A stretch of 64,000 bases of DNA, taken from the NCBI RefSeq assembly GCF_900107925.1, contig NZ_FNUJ01000007.1, positions 679,602 through 743,601 of the forward strand, read 5' to 3'. This DNA comes from Amycolatopsis pretoriensis. GTDB lineage: Bacteria; Actinomycetota; Actinomycetes; Mycobacteriales; Pseudonocardiaceae. The notes under the pieces are model-generated. The model saw only the letters and a program-made list of their open reading frames with translations, was not told the origin of the DNA and made no database searches. This document shows, piece after piece, positions 49,791-58,898 of this stretch. The stretch's first letter is position 1. Every line of letters starts with the position of its first letter. A program made the translations under genes and the position numbers.

Positions 49791-50354
49791 ATGACCGAAG
49801 TGATCGGGCGCCGCGAGCGCAAGAAGGCGCAGACCCGGCAGGCGCTGGCCGACGCGGCGCTGGAGCTGTTCCTGGCGCGCGGCTACGACGAGGTCGGGGT
49901 GAAGGAGGTGGCGGACGCGGCGGACGTCTCGGTGACGACGCTGTTCAAGTACTTCCCGAGCAAGGAGGCGCTGCTGTTCGACCAGGACGACGACATCGAG
50001 GCGGCCCTGGTCCAGGCGGTCCACGGCCGCCCGCCGGGGTATTCGATCGTGGACGCACTGCGCGAGCACATGCTGAGAGACAGCGCGGACAGCGGCCCGA
50101 GCCCGGAGTTCATCGGCTTGATCGAGAGCACCCCGGTGTTGCGCGACTACGCCCGCCGAATGTGGATGCGCCACGAGACGGCACTGACGAGGGCGATCGC
50201 GCAGGAGATGGCGGCTCCAGAGGACGACGTGTCGTGCGCGTCGTTGGCGAGGTTCGCACTGGCGTCGCGCGAGCTGATCGTGGCGAACGAGAACCCGCGA
50301 AAGGCGGCGGAGGAGATCTTCGGCAACCTGGGCCGCGGCTGGCGGGTGCAATGA
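49791..50354 (+). CDS. TetR-family regulator of the divergent monooxygenase
   Basis: 187 residues. DNA-binding helix region VKEVADAADVSVTTLFKYFPSKEALLFDQDD. The rest is the all-helical ligand domain. Probable repressor of the TetX-like gene, released by that enzyme's substrate. The stop is followed within three bases by repeat copy 4. Confidence 0.9.
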   Translation: MTEVIGRRERKKAQTRQALADAALELFLARGYDEVGVKEVADAADVSVTTLFKYFPSKEALLFDQDDDIEAALVQAVHGRPPGYSIVDALREHMLRDSADSGPSPEFIGLIESTPVLRDYARRMWMRHETALTRAIAQEMAAPEDDVSCASLARFALASRELIVANENPRKAAEEIFGNLGRGWRVQ

Positions 50355-50356
50355 AG

Positions 50357-50397
50357 CCCCCGTTTTCCACGCTACCGGCAGCCCCCGACAGTTTCGG
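50357..50397 (+). repeat. Dispersed intergenic repeat, copy 4
   Basis: cccccg, TTTTCCACGCTACCGGC, then CCCCGACAGTTTCGG. About 3.4 kb from copy 3, in another intergenic gap, in the same orientation. Confidence 0.7.
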
Positions 50398-50411
50398 CAC
50401 TCGCGAACGGA

Positions 50412-50446
50412 GAAGGCCCCCTCGGCGGTGAGCCGAGGGGGCCTTC
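50412..50446. terminator. Bidirectional terminator between tetR and pgl
   Basis: gaaggccccctcggc and gccgagggggccttc form a perfect 15-base stem around a five-base loop between two convergent genes. Confidence 0.9.
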
Positions 50447-50456
50447 GAGAACGAAT

Positions 50457-51236
50457 TCAAGCCGTAGGCGGCTGGTACACCTTCGTCAGTTTCCCCGCCG
50501 CAGCCCGATCCAACAGCCACAACGTCCGACGGTGCCCACGAGCCCCGGCCACCGGGAGCTGGACCTCGCCAGCCCCCGACAAAGCCAACGCCACCGCGTC
50601 CGCCTTCGCCTCACCCGCGGTCATCAGCCAGATGTCGCGAGCCTGGCGAATCGCTGGCAGCGTCAACGAAATCCGCGTCGGCGGTGGCTTGGGACAGTTC
50701 CGCACCGCCACCACCGAACGCTCGGTCTCGTAAACCGCCGGCGACTCCGGGAACACCGACGCCGTGTGCCCCTCACCGCCCAAACCCAGCAGCATGATGT
50801 CGAACGACGGTACGTCGCCGTGGTCCTCCGGCCCCGCCTGCGAAGCCAACACCGACGCGTAAGCCGCGGCCGCCGCGTCCACGTCGGAACCGAACTCGCC
50901 GTCCGAAGGTGCCATTGCGTGGACCCGGGCGGGGTCCAGCGGCACGTGATCGAGCAGCGCCTCGCGGGCCTGCTTCTCGTTCCGCTCGTCGGAATCCGCC
51001 GGGACGAACCGCTCGTCGCCCCAGTAGATGTCCAGGCGGGACCAGTCGATCGCGTCGCGGGCCGAAGACTCGCGCAGCTCCGAGAGCACCGCGATGCCCG
51101 TTCCGCCGCCCGTCAGCACCAGCGAGGCCGATCCCTTGGCCGCCTGGACGTCCACCAGCCGCGTGACCAGCCTGGCCGCCGCCGCGGCCGCCAAGAGGTC
51201 CTGGTTCGCGTAGACGACCACTTCCGTCTTGCTCAT
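50457..51236 (-). CDS. pgl: 6-Phosphogluconolactonase
   Basis: 259 residues. Hydrolyses 6-phosphogluconolactone, the second oxidative pentose-phosphate step. LVLTGGGTGIAVL, DIYWGDERFVP and LLGLGGEGHTASVFP are the family motifs (NagB/RpiA fold). ATG overlaps the opcA stop (ATGA). Last gene of the tkt-tal-pgi-zwf-opcA-pgl operon. Confidence 0.95.
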   Translation of the reverse strand: MSKTEVVVYANQDLLAAAAAARLVTRLVDVQAAKGSASLVLTGGGTGIAVLSELRESSARDAIDWSRLDIYWGDERFVPADSDERNEKQAREALLDHVPLDPARVHAMAPSDGEFGSDVDAAAAAYASVLASQAGPEDHGDVPSFDIMLLGLGGEGHTASVFPESPAVYETERSVVAVRNCPKPPPTRISLTLPAIRQARDIWLMTAGEAKADAVALALSGAGEVQLPVAGARGHRRTLWLLDRAAAGKLTKVYQPPTA

Positions 51237-52234
51237 TTACGCGCCTTCGACGAAACCGCCGCCGCCGCGGGCGAAGTGACGTCCGCCTTGGGCGGCGCGC
51301 CCGTCTTGCCGTTGGTCCCGGAGGTGATCTTCGAAAGCCCGTGCAGCGACGTCTCGTACACCTCGTCCGGGTCGAGGCGCCGCAGCTCCTCGATCAGGCA
51401 GTCCTGGTTGTCCCGCCGCTGCAGCGCGATCCGGCGGGTCGGCTGGCCCGGCTGGGTCAGCGTGCCCACGCGGCCGTCCGGCCGGTGCAGCTCCACCGGG
51501 CCCGAACGGCGGTCCAGGGTGACCGAGATGATCCCGGCCGCGCCCGTGCTCTTGACCCGCTTGACCGGCACCTTCAGGTACTCGGCCAGCCAGCCGGCCA
51601 GCAGCTCGGTCGACGGGGAGTCGGCCTCGCCCGTCACCGTCGCGCCCGTGACCTTCTCGTAGGGCGGCAGGTCCAGCGCCGACACCAGCTGCGCCCGCCA
51701 GCGGGTCAGCCGGGTCCAAGCCAGGTCGGTGTCGCCCTCGGTGTACGCCTTCGCCCGCGTGGTCAGCGCCTTGACCGGGCTCTTCTCCGCGGCGGAGTCG
51801 GTGATCCGGCGCTGGGCCAGCTCGTCCAGCGGGTCCTTCGCCGGGTCCTTCGGACCGGCCCCGGGCCACCAGCAGACGATCGGCGCGTCCGGCAGCAGCA
51901 GCGGCACCACCGCGCTCTGGCCCTGCGCGGCCAGCGGGCCGTACAGGCGCAGCACGATGACCTCGCTCGCGCCGGCGTCGCCGCCGACCCGGATCTGGCC
52001 GTCGATGCGCGGGGCCGCCGTGCGGGCGCCCTTGGCCACCACGATCACCCGCGACGGGTGCTCGCGGCTCGCGCCGTTGGCCGCCTCGATGGCCTCTTCG
52101 AGCTTGGCGTCGTCGTCGGCCACGATCACCAGCGTCAGGACCCGCCCGAGCGCGACTTGCCCGCCCTGTTCGCGGATCTCCACCAGCTTCTTGTTGAGTG
52201 CCGAAGTCGTGGTGGACGGCAGGTCGATGATCAC
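51233..52234 (-). CDS. opcA: Glucose-6-phosphate dehydrogenase assembly protein OpcA
   Basis: 333 residues from GTG 52234, overlapping the zwf stop (GTGA). Starts VIIDLPSTTTSALNKKLVEI as in other actinobacteria. It activates Zwf allosterically or by assembly. Conserved PIVCWWPG and RRITDSA segments are visible. The last 35 residues are Ala/Lys-rich and unconserved. Confidence 0.94.
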   Translation of the reverse strand: MIIDLPSTTTSALNKKLVEIREQGGQVALGRVLTLVIVADDDAKLEEAIEAANGASREHPSRVIVVAKGARTAAPRIDGQIRVGGDAGASEVIVLRLYGPLAAQGQSAVVPLLLPDAPIVCWWPGAGPKDPAKDPLDELAQRRITDSAAEKSPVKALTTRAKAYTEGDTDLAWTRLTRWRAQLVSALDLPPYEKVTGATVTGEADSPSTELLAGWLAEYLKVPVKRVKSTGAAGIISVTLDRRSGPVELHRPDGRVGTLTQPGQPTRRIALQRRDNQDCLIEELRRLDPDEVYETSLHGLSKITSGTNGKTGAPPKADVTSPAAAAVSSKARK

Positions 52235-53754
52235 GGGCGCCTCCATTTCCGGCCGGTGCGCTCCAGCATTTCGTCGGCGGAGGGCGGACCCCACGTGCCC
52301 GGCGGGTACTGCTCGGGCGCGCCTTCCTTCGCCCAGTGCGCCAGGATCGGGTCGAGGATCTTCCAGGACAGCTCGACCTCTTCGTTCACCGGGAACAGCG
52401 ACGGCTCGCCCAGCAGGACGTCGAGGATCAGGCGTTCGTAGGCCTCGGGGGAGGACTCGGTGAACGCGTGCCCGTACCCGAAGTCCATCGTGACGTCGCG
52501 GACCTCCATCGTGGTCCCCGGCACCTTCGAGCCGAACCGCAGCGTGATGCCCTCGTCCGGCTGGACCCGGATGACCAGGGCGTTCTGCCCCAGCTCCTCG
52601 GTCGACGTCGAGTCGAACGGCAGGTGCGGCGCCCGCTTGAACACGACGGCGATCTCGGTGACGCGGCGGCCGAGCCGCTTGCCGGTGCGCAGGTAGAACG
52701 GCACCCCGGCCCAGCGGCGGCTCTGCACCTCCAGCGTCACGGCCGCGTAGGTCTCGGTCTTCGAGTCCTTCGCGAAGCCCTCTTCCTGCAGCAGGCCGGG
52801 CACCTTCGTGCCGCCCTGCCAGCCGCCCGCGTACTGGCCGCGCGCGGTCGTCTTGTCCAGCGGCCCCAGCGGCTTGGTGCCCGAGAGCACCTTGATCTTC
52901 TCCGCGCGCAGGGCCCGCGGGTCGAACGACAGCGGCTCCTCCATCGCGGTGAAGGCCAGCAGCTGCAGCAGGTGGTTCTGGATCACGTCGCGCGCCGCGC
53001 CGATGCCGTCGTAGTACCCCGCGCGGCCGCCGAGACCGATGTCCTCGGCCATGGTGATCTGCACGTGGTCGACGTAGTTGGCGTTCCAGATCGGCTCGAA
53101 CAGCTGGTTCGCGAAGCGCAGCGCCAGGATGTTCTGCACCGTCTCCTTGCCGAGGTAGTGGTCGATGCGGAACACCGACTCCTCGGGGAAGACGTCGTTG
53201 ACGATCGCGTTCAGCTCTTCGGCGCTCTTGAGGTCGTGGCCGAAGGGCTTCTCGATGACGACCCGGCGCCAGGTGCTGGCGTCCGCGTTGGCCAGCCCGG
53301 AGCGGGCCAGCTGCTTGGTCACCACCGGGAACGCGCCGGGCGGGATCGACAGGTAGAACGCGGTGTTGCCGCCGGTGCCGCGTTCGTGGTCCAGGTCCTT
53401 GACCGTCTGCGCGAGCCGGTCGAACGCGTCGTCGTCGTCGAAGGTGCCCTGGACGAACCGGATGCCTTCGGCGAGCCGGTTCCACACAGACTCCTTGAAC
53501 GGCGTCCGCGCGTGCTCCTTGACCGAGTCGTGCACGAGCTCGCCGAAGTCCTGGTGCTCCCAGTCGCGCCGGGCGAACCCGACGAGCGAGAAGCCGGCGG
53601 GCAGCAGCCCGCGGTTGGCCAGGTCGTAGATGGCGGGCATCAGCTTCTTGCGGGCCAGGTCGCCGGTGACCCCGAAGATCACCAGGCTGGACGGCCCGGC
53701 GATGCGCGGGAGCCGCTTGTCCCGCGGATCGCGCAGCGGGTTCTTCCACGTCAT
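52231..53754 (-). CDS. zwf: Glucose-6-phosphate 1-dehydrogenase
   Basis: 507 residues. Oxidises glucose 6-phosphate with NADP. FGVTGDLARKKLMPAIYDL is the nucleotide fold, VIEKPFGHDL and FRIDHYLGKETVQN the substrate site with catalytic His. ATG overlaps the pgi stop (ATGA). This gene with opcA and pgl is the oxidative pentose-phosphate core. Confidence 0.97.
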   Translation of the reverse strand: MTWKNPLRDPRDKRLPRIAGPSSLVIFGVTGDLARKKLMPAIYDLANRGLLPAGFSLVGFARRDWEHQDFGELVHDSVKEHARTPFKESVWNRLAEGIRFVQGTFDDDDAFDRLAQTVKDLDHERGTGGNTAFYLSIPPGAFPVVTKQLARSGLANADASTWRRVVIEKPFGHDLKSAEELNAIVNDVFPEESVFRIDHYLGKETVQNILALRFANQLFEPIWNANYVDHVQITMAEDIGLGGRAGYYDGIGAARDVIQNHLLQLLAFTAMEEPLSFDPRALRAEKIKVLSGTKPLGPLDKTTARGQYAGGWQGGTKVPGLLQEEGFAKDSKTETYAAVTLEVQSRRWAGVPFYLRTGKRLGRRVTEIAVVFKRAPHLPFDSTSTEELGQNALVIRVQPDEGITLRFGSKVPGTTMEVRDVTMDFGYGHAFTESSPEAYERLILDVLLGEPSLFPVNEEVELSWKILDPILAHWAKEGAPEQYPPGTWGPPSADEMLERTGRKWRRP

Positions 53755-55373
53755 GCAGAGACCTCCTGTACCGCGCGGACGACCGCCGCGAGCCCCGCGG
53801 CCCGGTCGGTCAGGTGCAGGCGCAGCACCGGGCGGCCGTGCTCGGCGAGGACCTGCCCGTCGCCGAGGGCCTGGGCGTGCTGCAGCTGACCGAGCGTGTA
53901 CGGCCGGTCCGGGACGTCGAGGTCCTGCTCGACGGCGCCGGTGAGCTGCAGGAAGACACCGTTCTGGTGCCCGCCCTTGTGGTACTGGCCGGTGGAGTGC
54001 AGGAACCGCGGGCCCCAGCCGAACGTCGTCTGCTTCCCGGTGCGCTTGGCGATCTCGCCGCGCAGCAGCTCGGTCGACGCGTCGTCGAGGCGGTCGAGGT
54101 AGGCCTGCACCGCGATGTAGCCCGCGTCCGGCGCCGAAGCGAAGAACGCGCGGAGCACGTCGGTCAGCTTTCCTTCGGTGGCAACACCTTCGGAGCCGAA
54201 GATCTCGACCGGTCCGTCCACATTGGACGCCGTCTCGCCGCCCTTCAGCTTCTCCGGGTCGTCCAGGAGGGCGCGGGCCGCCTTCTTGGCCGCTTCGACG
54301 TCGGGCTGGTCGAACGGGTTGATCCCGAGCAGCCGGCCGACGAGCGCCGTCGCGAACTCCCAGAGCAGGAACTGCGCGCCCAGCGAGCCGGTGACCGAGA
54401 TCTTCGCCGCGCCCTGCGGGCTGCCGACCGCGGTGGGCGTGGCGTCGGACTTCGCGTCGGCGAAGCCGGGCGCCTCCGGGCTCTCGACCGCGACCGGCAG
54501 CAGGCCGGTGCCCTGCTTGCCGGTGGACTCCGCGATCAGCTGCTCCGCCCAGTCGGGGAAGCCCTTGATCCCGGAACCGGAGTCGGCCAGCACGACCTTC
54601 TCCGCGCCCGTTTCGTGCGCGGCGGCCCACGCGGCGGCCAGCTTGACCGCCGGGTTGCCGGCCGAGTCCGCGGCGAGCTCGTCGGCCACCGAAGCGGCCT
54701 GGTCGAGCAGCCGGGCGACGTCCGCGCCGGCGAGACCGGCCGGGACGAGCCCGAACGCGGTCAGCGCCGAGTAGCGGCCGCCGACGTGCGGGTCGGCGAG
54801 GAAGGTCTTGCGGTAACCCTCCTTTTCGGACAGTTCCTGGAACGGCGAGCCCGGGTCGGTGACGACCACGATCCGCCGGGCCGCGTCGATCCCCGCGTCG
54901 GTGAACGCTTTCGCGAAGATCCGCCGGTGGCTGTCGGTCTCGACGGTGCCGCCCGACTTCGACGACACCACGATCACCGTGCGCTCGAGGTCGCCGGCCA
55001 GCGCGTCGGCGACCTGGCCCGGGTCGGTCGTGTCGAGGACGGTCAGCGCGACACCGTCGGTCGCGGTGATCACCTCCGGCGCCAGCGACGAGCCGCCCAT
55101 GCCGGCCAGCACTACGCGATCGACACCCTCGGAGCGCAGTTCGGTCCGCAGCGCCTCGATCTCGCCGATCAGCGGCCGCGACGACTTGTGCAAGCTCGTC
55201 CACGACAGCCGGATCGACGCCTCGGATTCGGCGTCCGGCCCCCAGAGCGTCGCGTCCTGCGCCGCCAGCTTCGAAGCCGCTTGGTCGTTGACCAGCTGCT
55301 CGGCCAGCGGTGCAGCACGCTCCGCCAGTGCGGCGTCCACGATCTCGACGCCGGTCTTCTCACCTGTCGTCAT
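53751..55373 (-). CDS. pgi: Glucose-6-phosphate isomerase
   Basis: 540 residues from ATG 55373. Interconverts glucose 6-phosphate and fructose 6-phosphate. AGMGGSSLAPEVI, VVSSKSGGTVET (SIS-type phosphate loop), and the distal FGWGPRFLHSTGQYHKGG are visible. It is the actinobacterial variant often found between tal and zwf; M. tuberculosis keeps pgi elsewhere (Rv0946c). Confidence 0.93.
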   Translation of the reverse strand: MTTGEKTGVEIVDAALAERAAPLAEQLVNDQAASKLAAQDATLWGPDAESEASIRLSWTSLHKSSRPLIGEIEALRTELRSEGVDRVVLAGMGGSSLAPEVITATDGVALTVLDTTDPGQVADALAGDLERTVIVVSSKSGGTVETDSHRRIFAKAFTDAGIDAARRIVVVTDPGSPFQELSEKEGYRKTFLADPHVGGRYSALTAFGLVPAGLAGADVARLLDQAASVADELAADSAGNPAVKLAAAWAAAHETGAEKVVLADSGSGIKGFPDWAEQLIAESTGKQGTGLLPVAVESPEAPGFADAKSDATPTAVGSPQGAAKISVTGSLGAQFLLWEFATALVGRLLGINPFDQPDVEAAKKAARALLDDPEKLKGGETASNVDGPVEIFGSEGVATEGKLTDVLRAFFASAPDAGYIAVQAYLDRLDDASTELLRGEIAKRTGKQTTFGWGPRFLHSTGQYHKGGHQNGVFLQLTGAVEQDLDVPDRPYTLGQLQHAQALGDGQVLAEHGRPVLRLHLTDRAAGLAAVVRAVQEVSA

Positions 55374-55381
55374 GTCGTGCT

Positions 55382-56506
55382 TCAGCCCTTCGCCTTCTCG
55401 AGCTGCCCGTTCACGGTCTCCAGCAGCTCGGTCCACGACTTCTCGAACTTCTCGACGCCCTCGTTCTCCAGCGTGAGGAACACGTCGCGGATGTCGATGC
55501 CGACCGCCTCGAGCTTGTCGAAGACCTCCTGCGCCTCGGCGGCGCGGCCGGTGACCTGGTCGCCGGTGATCTCCGCGTGCTCCGCGACCTCGTCGAGGGT
55601 CTTCTCCGGCATCGTGTTGACGGTGTCCTTCACCACGAGCTGGTCGACGTAGAGGGTGGGGGAGTAGTCCGGGTTCTTCACGCCGGTCGAGGCCCACAGC
55701 GGGCGCTGCGCGTTGGCGCCGTCGGCCGCGAGGGCCTTCCAGCGGTCCGTGGCGAACAGCTCTTCGAAGGCCGCGTAGGCGAGCCGCGCGTTGGCGACGG
55801 CCGCCTTGCCACGCAGGGCCAGCGCGTCGTCCGAACCGATGGCCTCAAGGCGCTTGTCGATCTCGGTGTCCACGCGGGAGACGAAGAACGACGCCACCGA
55901 GTGGATGCCGCGCAGGTCGTGGCCGTTGGCCTTGGCCTGCTCCAGGCCGGCGAAGAAGGCCTCGATGACCTTCTTGTAGCGCTCGACGGAGAAGATCAGC
56001 GTGACGTTGACGCTGATGCCCTCGGCGAGCGTGGCGGTGATCGCCGGCAGGCCCTCTTCGGTGGCCGGGATCTTGATCAGCACGTTCGGCCGGTCGACGG
56101 TCTTCCACAGGTCCTTGGCCTCGGCCACCGTCTTGCCGGTGTCCTTGGCCAGGCGCGGGTCGACCTCGATCGAGACGCGGCCGTCGACGCCGTTCGTGGC
56201 GGTGTAGACGTCGCGGAACAGGTCCGCGGCGTTGCGCACGTCGGTCGTGGTCAGGTCGCGGATGGTCGCCTCGACGTCGGCGCCCTGGGCGGCGAGCTCC
56301 CGCGTGCGGTCGTCGTAGGCGTTGCCCTTCGACATCGCGTTGGCGAAGATCGTCGGGTTGGTCGTCACGCCCACGACGTGCTTGTCGCGGATCAGGTCGG
56401 CCAGGTTGCCGGTGTTCAGGCGTTCACGCGAAAGGTCGTCGAGCCAGATTGAAACACCGGCCGCGGACAGCTGCGCGAGCTTGTCGTTGCTCATTTGCTG
56501 CGTCAT
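55382..56506 (-). CDS. tal: Transaldolase
   Basis: 374 residues from ATG 56506; ATG 56494 is equally possible because the AAGGGG lies immediately before the first and 12 bases before the second. Transfers a dihydroxyacetone unit between sugar phosphates. VVGVTTNPTIFANAM, the Schiff-base Lys in NVLIKIPATEEGLPAI, and FFVSRVDTEIDKRL are intact. Confidence 0.95.
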   Translation of the reverse strand: MTQQMSNDKLAQLSAAGVSIWLDDLSRERLNTGNLADLIRDKHVVGVTTNPTIFANAMSKGNAYDDRTRELAAQGADVEATIRDLTTTDVRNAADLFRDVYTATNGVDGRVSIEVDPRLAKDTGKTVAEAKDLWKTVDRPNVLIKIPATEEGLPAITATLAEGISVNVTLIFSVERYKKVIEAFFAGLEQAKANGHDLRGIHSVASFFVSRVDTEIDKRLEAIGSDDALALRGKAAVANARLAYAAFEELFATDRWKALAADGANAQRPLWASTGVKNPDYSPTLYVDQLVVKDTVNTMPEKTLDEVAEHAEITGDQVTGRAAEAQEVFDKLEAVGIDIRDVFLTLENEGVEKFEKSWTELLETVNGQLEKAKG

Positions 56507-56511
56507 CCCCT

Positions 56512-58614
56512 TCAGGAATTCTTGGTGTTCTGGATCGAGCGGCGCGCGGCCTCGACGACTGCTTCCGCGGTGAAACCGAACTCACGGAACAGTGTGGCGG
56601 CATCGGCGGAGGCGCCGAAGTGCTCGATCGAAACGTTCACCCCGGCGTCACCGGTGAAGCGGTGCCACGACTGGGCGATCCCCGCCTCGACGGACACGCG
56701 GGCCTTCACACCGGCCGGGATGACGGATTCGCGGTAGGCCGCGTCCTGCGCGTCGAACCACTCGACGCACGGCATGGACACGACACGCGCCTTGACGCCG
56801 TCGGCGTCCAGGGTCTTCTTCGCCTCGACGGCCAGCTGGACCTCGGAGCCGGTGGCCATGAGGACCACGTCCGGGGTGCCGTCCGAATCGGCCAGGACGT
56901 ACCCGCCCTTGGCGACGCCCTCGGCGCTGGTGCCCTCGAGCACCGGCACGTTCTGGCGGGTCAGCGCCAGGCCGGACGGGTGGTGGATGTCCTCCAGCAC
57001 GGCCTTCCACGCGTACGCGGTCTCGTTGGCGTCCGCCGGGCGGACGACGTTGAGGCCCGGGATCGCGCGCAGCGCGGAGAGCTGCTCGATCGGCTGGTGC
57101 GTCGGCCCGTCCTCGCCGAGGCCGATCGAGTCGTGCGTCCACACGTAGGTGACCGGCGCCTTCATCAGCGCGGCCAGCCGGACCGGCGGGCGCATGTAGT
57201 CGGAGAAGATGAGGAACGTCGCGCCGTACGGGCGGGTGCCGCCGTGCAGCGCGATCCCGTTGAGGATCGAGCCCATGGCGTGCTCGCGGACGCCGAAGTG
57301 CAGCGTCCGGCCGTACGGGTTCGCCGCCCACATGTCCGTGGCGGCCTTCTCGGGACCGAACGAGTCGGCGCCCTTCATCGTCGTGTTGTTGCTCTCGGCC
57401 AGGTCGGCCGAGCCGCCCCACAGCTCCGGCAGCGGCTCGGCGAGGGCGTTGAGCACCTCACCGGAGGCCTTGCGGGTCGCGATGCCCTTGGCGTCCGGCT
57501 CCCACTTCGGCAGGTTGTCCGCGAAGCCCTCGGGCAGCGTGCGGGTGGCCATCCGGTCGCCGATCTTCTTGCGCTCCGGGTTGGCCTTGCCCCAGGCCTC
57601 GTACTTCTCCTGCCACTCGGCGTGCGCGGCCTTGCCGCGGTCGAGCGCCTGGCGGGTGTGCTTGAGCACCTCGTCCTCGACCTGGAACGACTGGTTCGGG
57701 TCGAACCCGAGGATCTCCTTGACCGCGGCGACCTCTTCGCCGCCCAGCGCGGCACCGTGCGCCTTGCCGGTGCCCATCTTCTTCGGGGCCGGGTAACCGA
57801 TGACGGTCCGCAGCGCGATGAACGACGGCCGCTGCGTCTCGGCCTTGGCGGCCTTGATGGCCTCCTCGATCGCGACGACGTCCTCGCCGCCCTCGACGAC
57901 CTGGGTGTGCCACCCGTAGGCCTCGTAGCGCTTCACGGTGTCCTCGGACAGCGCGATGTTGGTGTCGTCCTCGATCGAGATCTTGTTGTCGTCGTAGAAG
58001 ACGATCAGGTTCCCCAGCTCCTGGCGGCCCGCGATGGACGAGGCCTCGGAGGTGACGCCCTCTTCGATGTCGCCGTCGGAGGCGATCACGTAGATGTGGT
58101 GGTCGAAGATGCTCTCGCCGGGCGCCGCGTCCGGGTCGAGCAGGCCGCGCTCGCGCCGCGCCGCCATCGCCATGCCCACGCCGTTCGCCAGGCCCTGCCC
58201 CAGCGGGCCGGTGGTGGTCTCGACGCCGTCGGTGTGCCGGTACTCCGGGTGACCCGGGGTCTTGGAGCCCCACTTGCGCAGCTGCTTGAGGTCCTCGAGC
58301 TCGAGGCCGTAGCCGGCGAGGAACAGCTGGATGTAGAGCGTCAGGCTCGAGTGGCCGGCCGAGAGGACGAAGCGGTCGCGGCCCGGCCAGTGCTGGTCCG
58401 CCGGGTCGTGACGCAGGGTGCGCTGGAAGAGCGTGTAGGCCAGCGGCGCCAGGCTCATCGCGGTGCCGGGGTGGCCGCTGCCACAGTTTTCGACCGCGTC
58501 CGCGGCCAGGACCCGGACGGTGTCCACGGCGCGGGTGTCGGTCTCGGTCCAGTCGGCGGGCACGTTGCGCCGGAGGAGTGGGTTGTTCTCGCTGGTAGTG
58601 GCGGTTTCGGACAC
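56512..58614 (-). CDS. tkt: Transketolase
   Basis: 700 residues from GTG 58614, which has GGAG six bases upstream; ATG 58635 would add seven residues. Transfers two-carbon units using thiamine diphosphate. GSGHPGTAMSLAPLAY, ASDGDIEEGVTSEASS with the downstream NKISIE (cofactor metal site), and FSDYMRPPVRLAAL (second half) are clear. First gene of the leftward operon; six bases separate it from tal. Confidence 0.96.
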   Translation of the reverse strand: MSETATTSENNPLLRRNVPADWTETDTRAVDTVRVLAADAVENCGSGHPGTAMSLAPLAYTLFQRTLRHDPADQHWPGRDRFVLSAGHSSLTLYIQLFLAGYGLELEDLKQLRKWGSKTPGHPEYRHTDGVETTTGPLGQGLANGVGMAMAARRERGLLDPDAAPGESIFDHHIYVIASDGDIEEGVTSEASSIAGRQELGNLIVFYDDNKISIEDDTNIALSEDTVKRYEAYGWHTQVVEGGEDVVAIEEAIKAAKAETQRPSFIALRTVIGYPAPKKMGTGKAHGAALGGEEVAAVKEILGFDPNQSFQVEDEVLKHTRQALDRGKAAHAEWQEKYEAWGKANPERKKIGDRMATRTLPEGFADNLPKWEPDAKGIATRKASGEVLNALAEPLPELWGGSADLAESNNTTMKGADSFGPEKAATDMWAANPYGRTLHFGVREHAMGSILNGIALHGGTRPYGATFLIFSDYMRPPVRLAALMKAPVTYVWTHDSIGLGEDGPTHQPIEQLSALRAIPGLNVVRPADANETAYAWKAVLEDIHHPSGLALTRQNVPVLEGTSAEGVAKGGYVLADSDGTPDVVLMATGSEVQLAVEAKKTLDADGVKARVVSMPCVEWFDAQDAAYRESVIPAGVKARVSVEAGIAQSWHRFTGDAGVNVSIEHFGASADAATLFREFGFTAEAVVEAARRSIQNTKNS

Positions 58615-58898
58615 TGAACTCCAACTCCCGGTCATGATGGTTGCGGCTGGTCTTCCTCGTTCCGGTTACCCGTGCGCACGGACATCTATCTCAATCGATC
58701 CCGAAGGGACGATATTCCTGCTCGCGGCCATGCGCAGGGGCAATCGCGGCCCGTCGCGGTCAGCCTAGTGCTTAGGCCCGTCGAGGACCCGCGATCACCC
58801 ACGGGATTCACCACGTCTAACATCGTTCGAGGGTTCAGACCGGCGTTCCACCACGGCCTTCCGGCACGGACCCGCCCGAACCTGACGCAGGGAGTGAA
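58615..58898. promoter_or_regulatory. Divergent promoter region of tkt and ctaB
   Basis: About 280 bases with no gene. cttaggcccgtcgaggacccgcgatca and surrounding sequence show no clean palindrome or -10/-35 pair that I can defend. GGGAG precedes the ctaB ATG by four bases. Confidence 0.3.
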
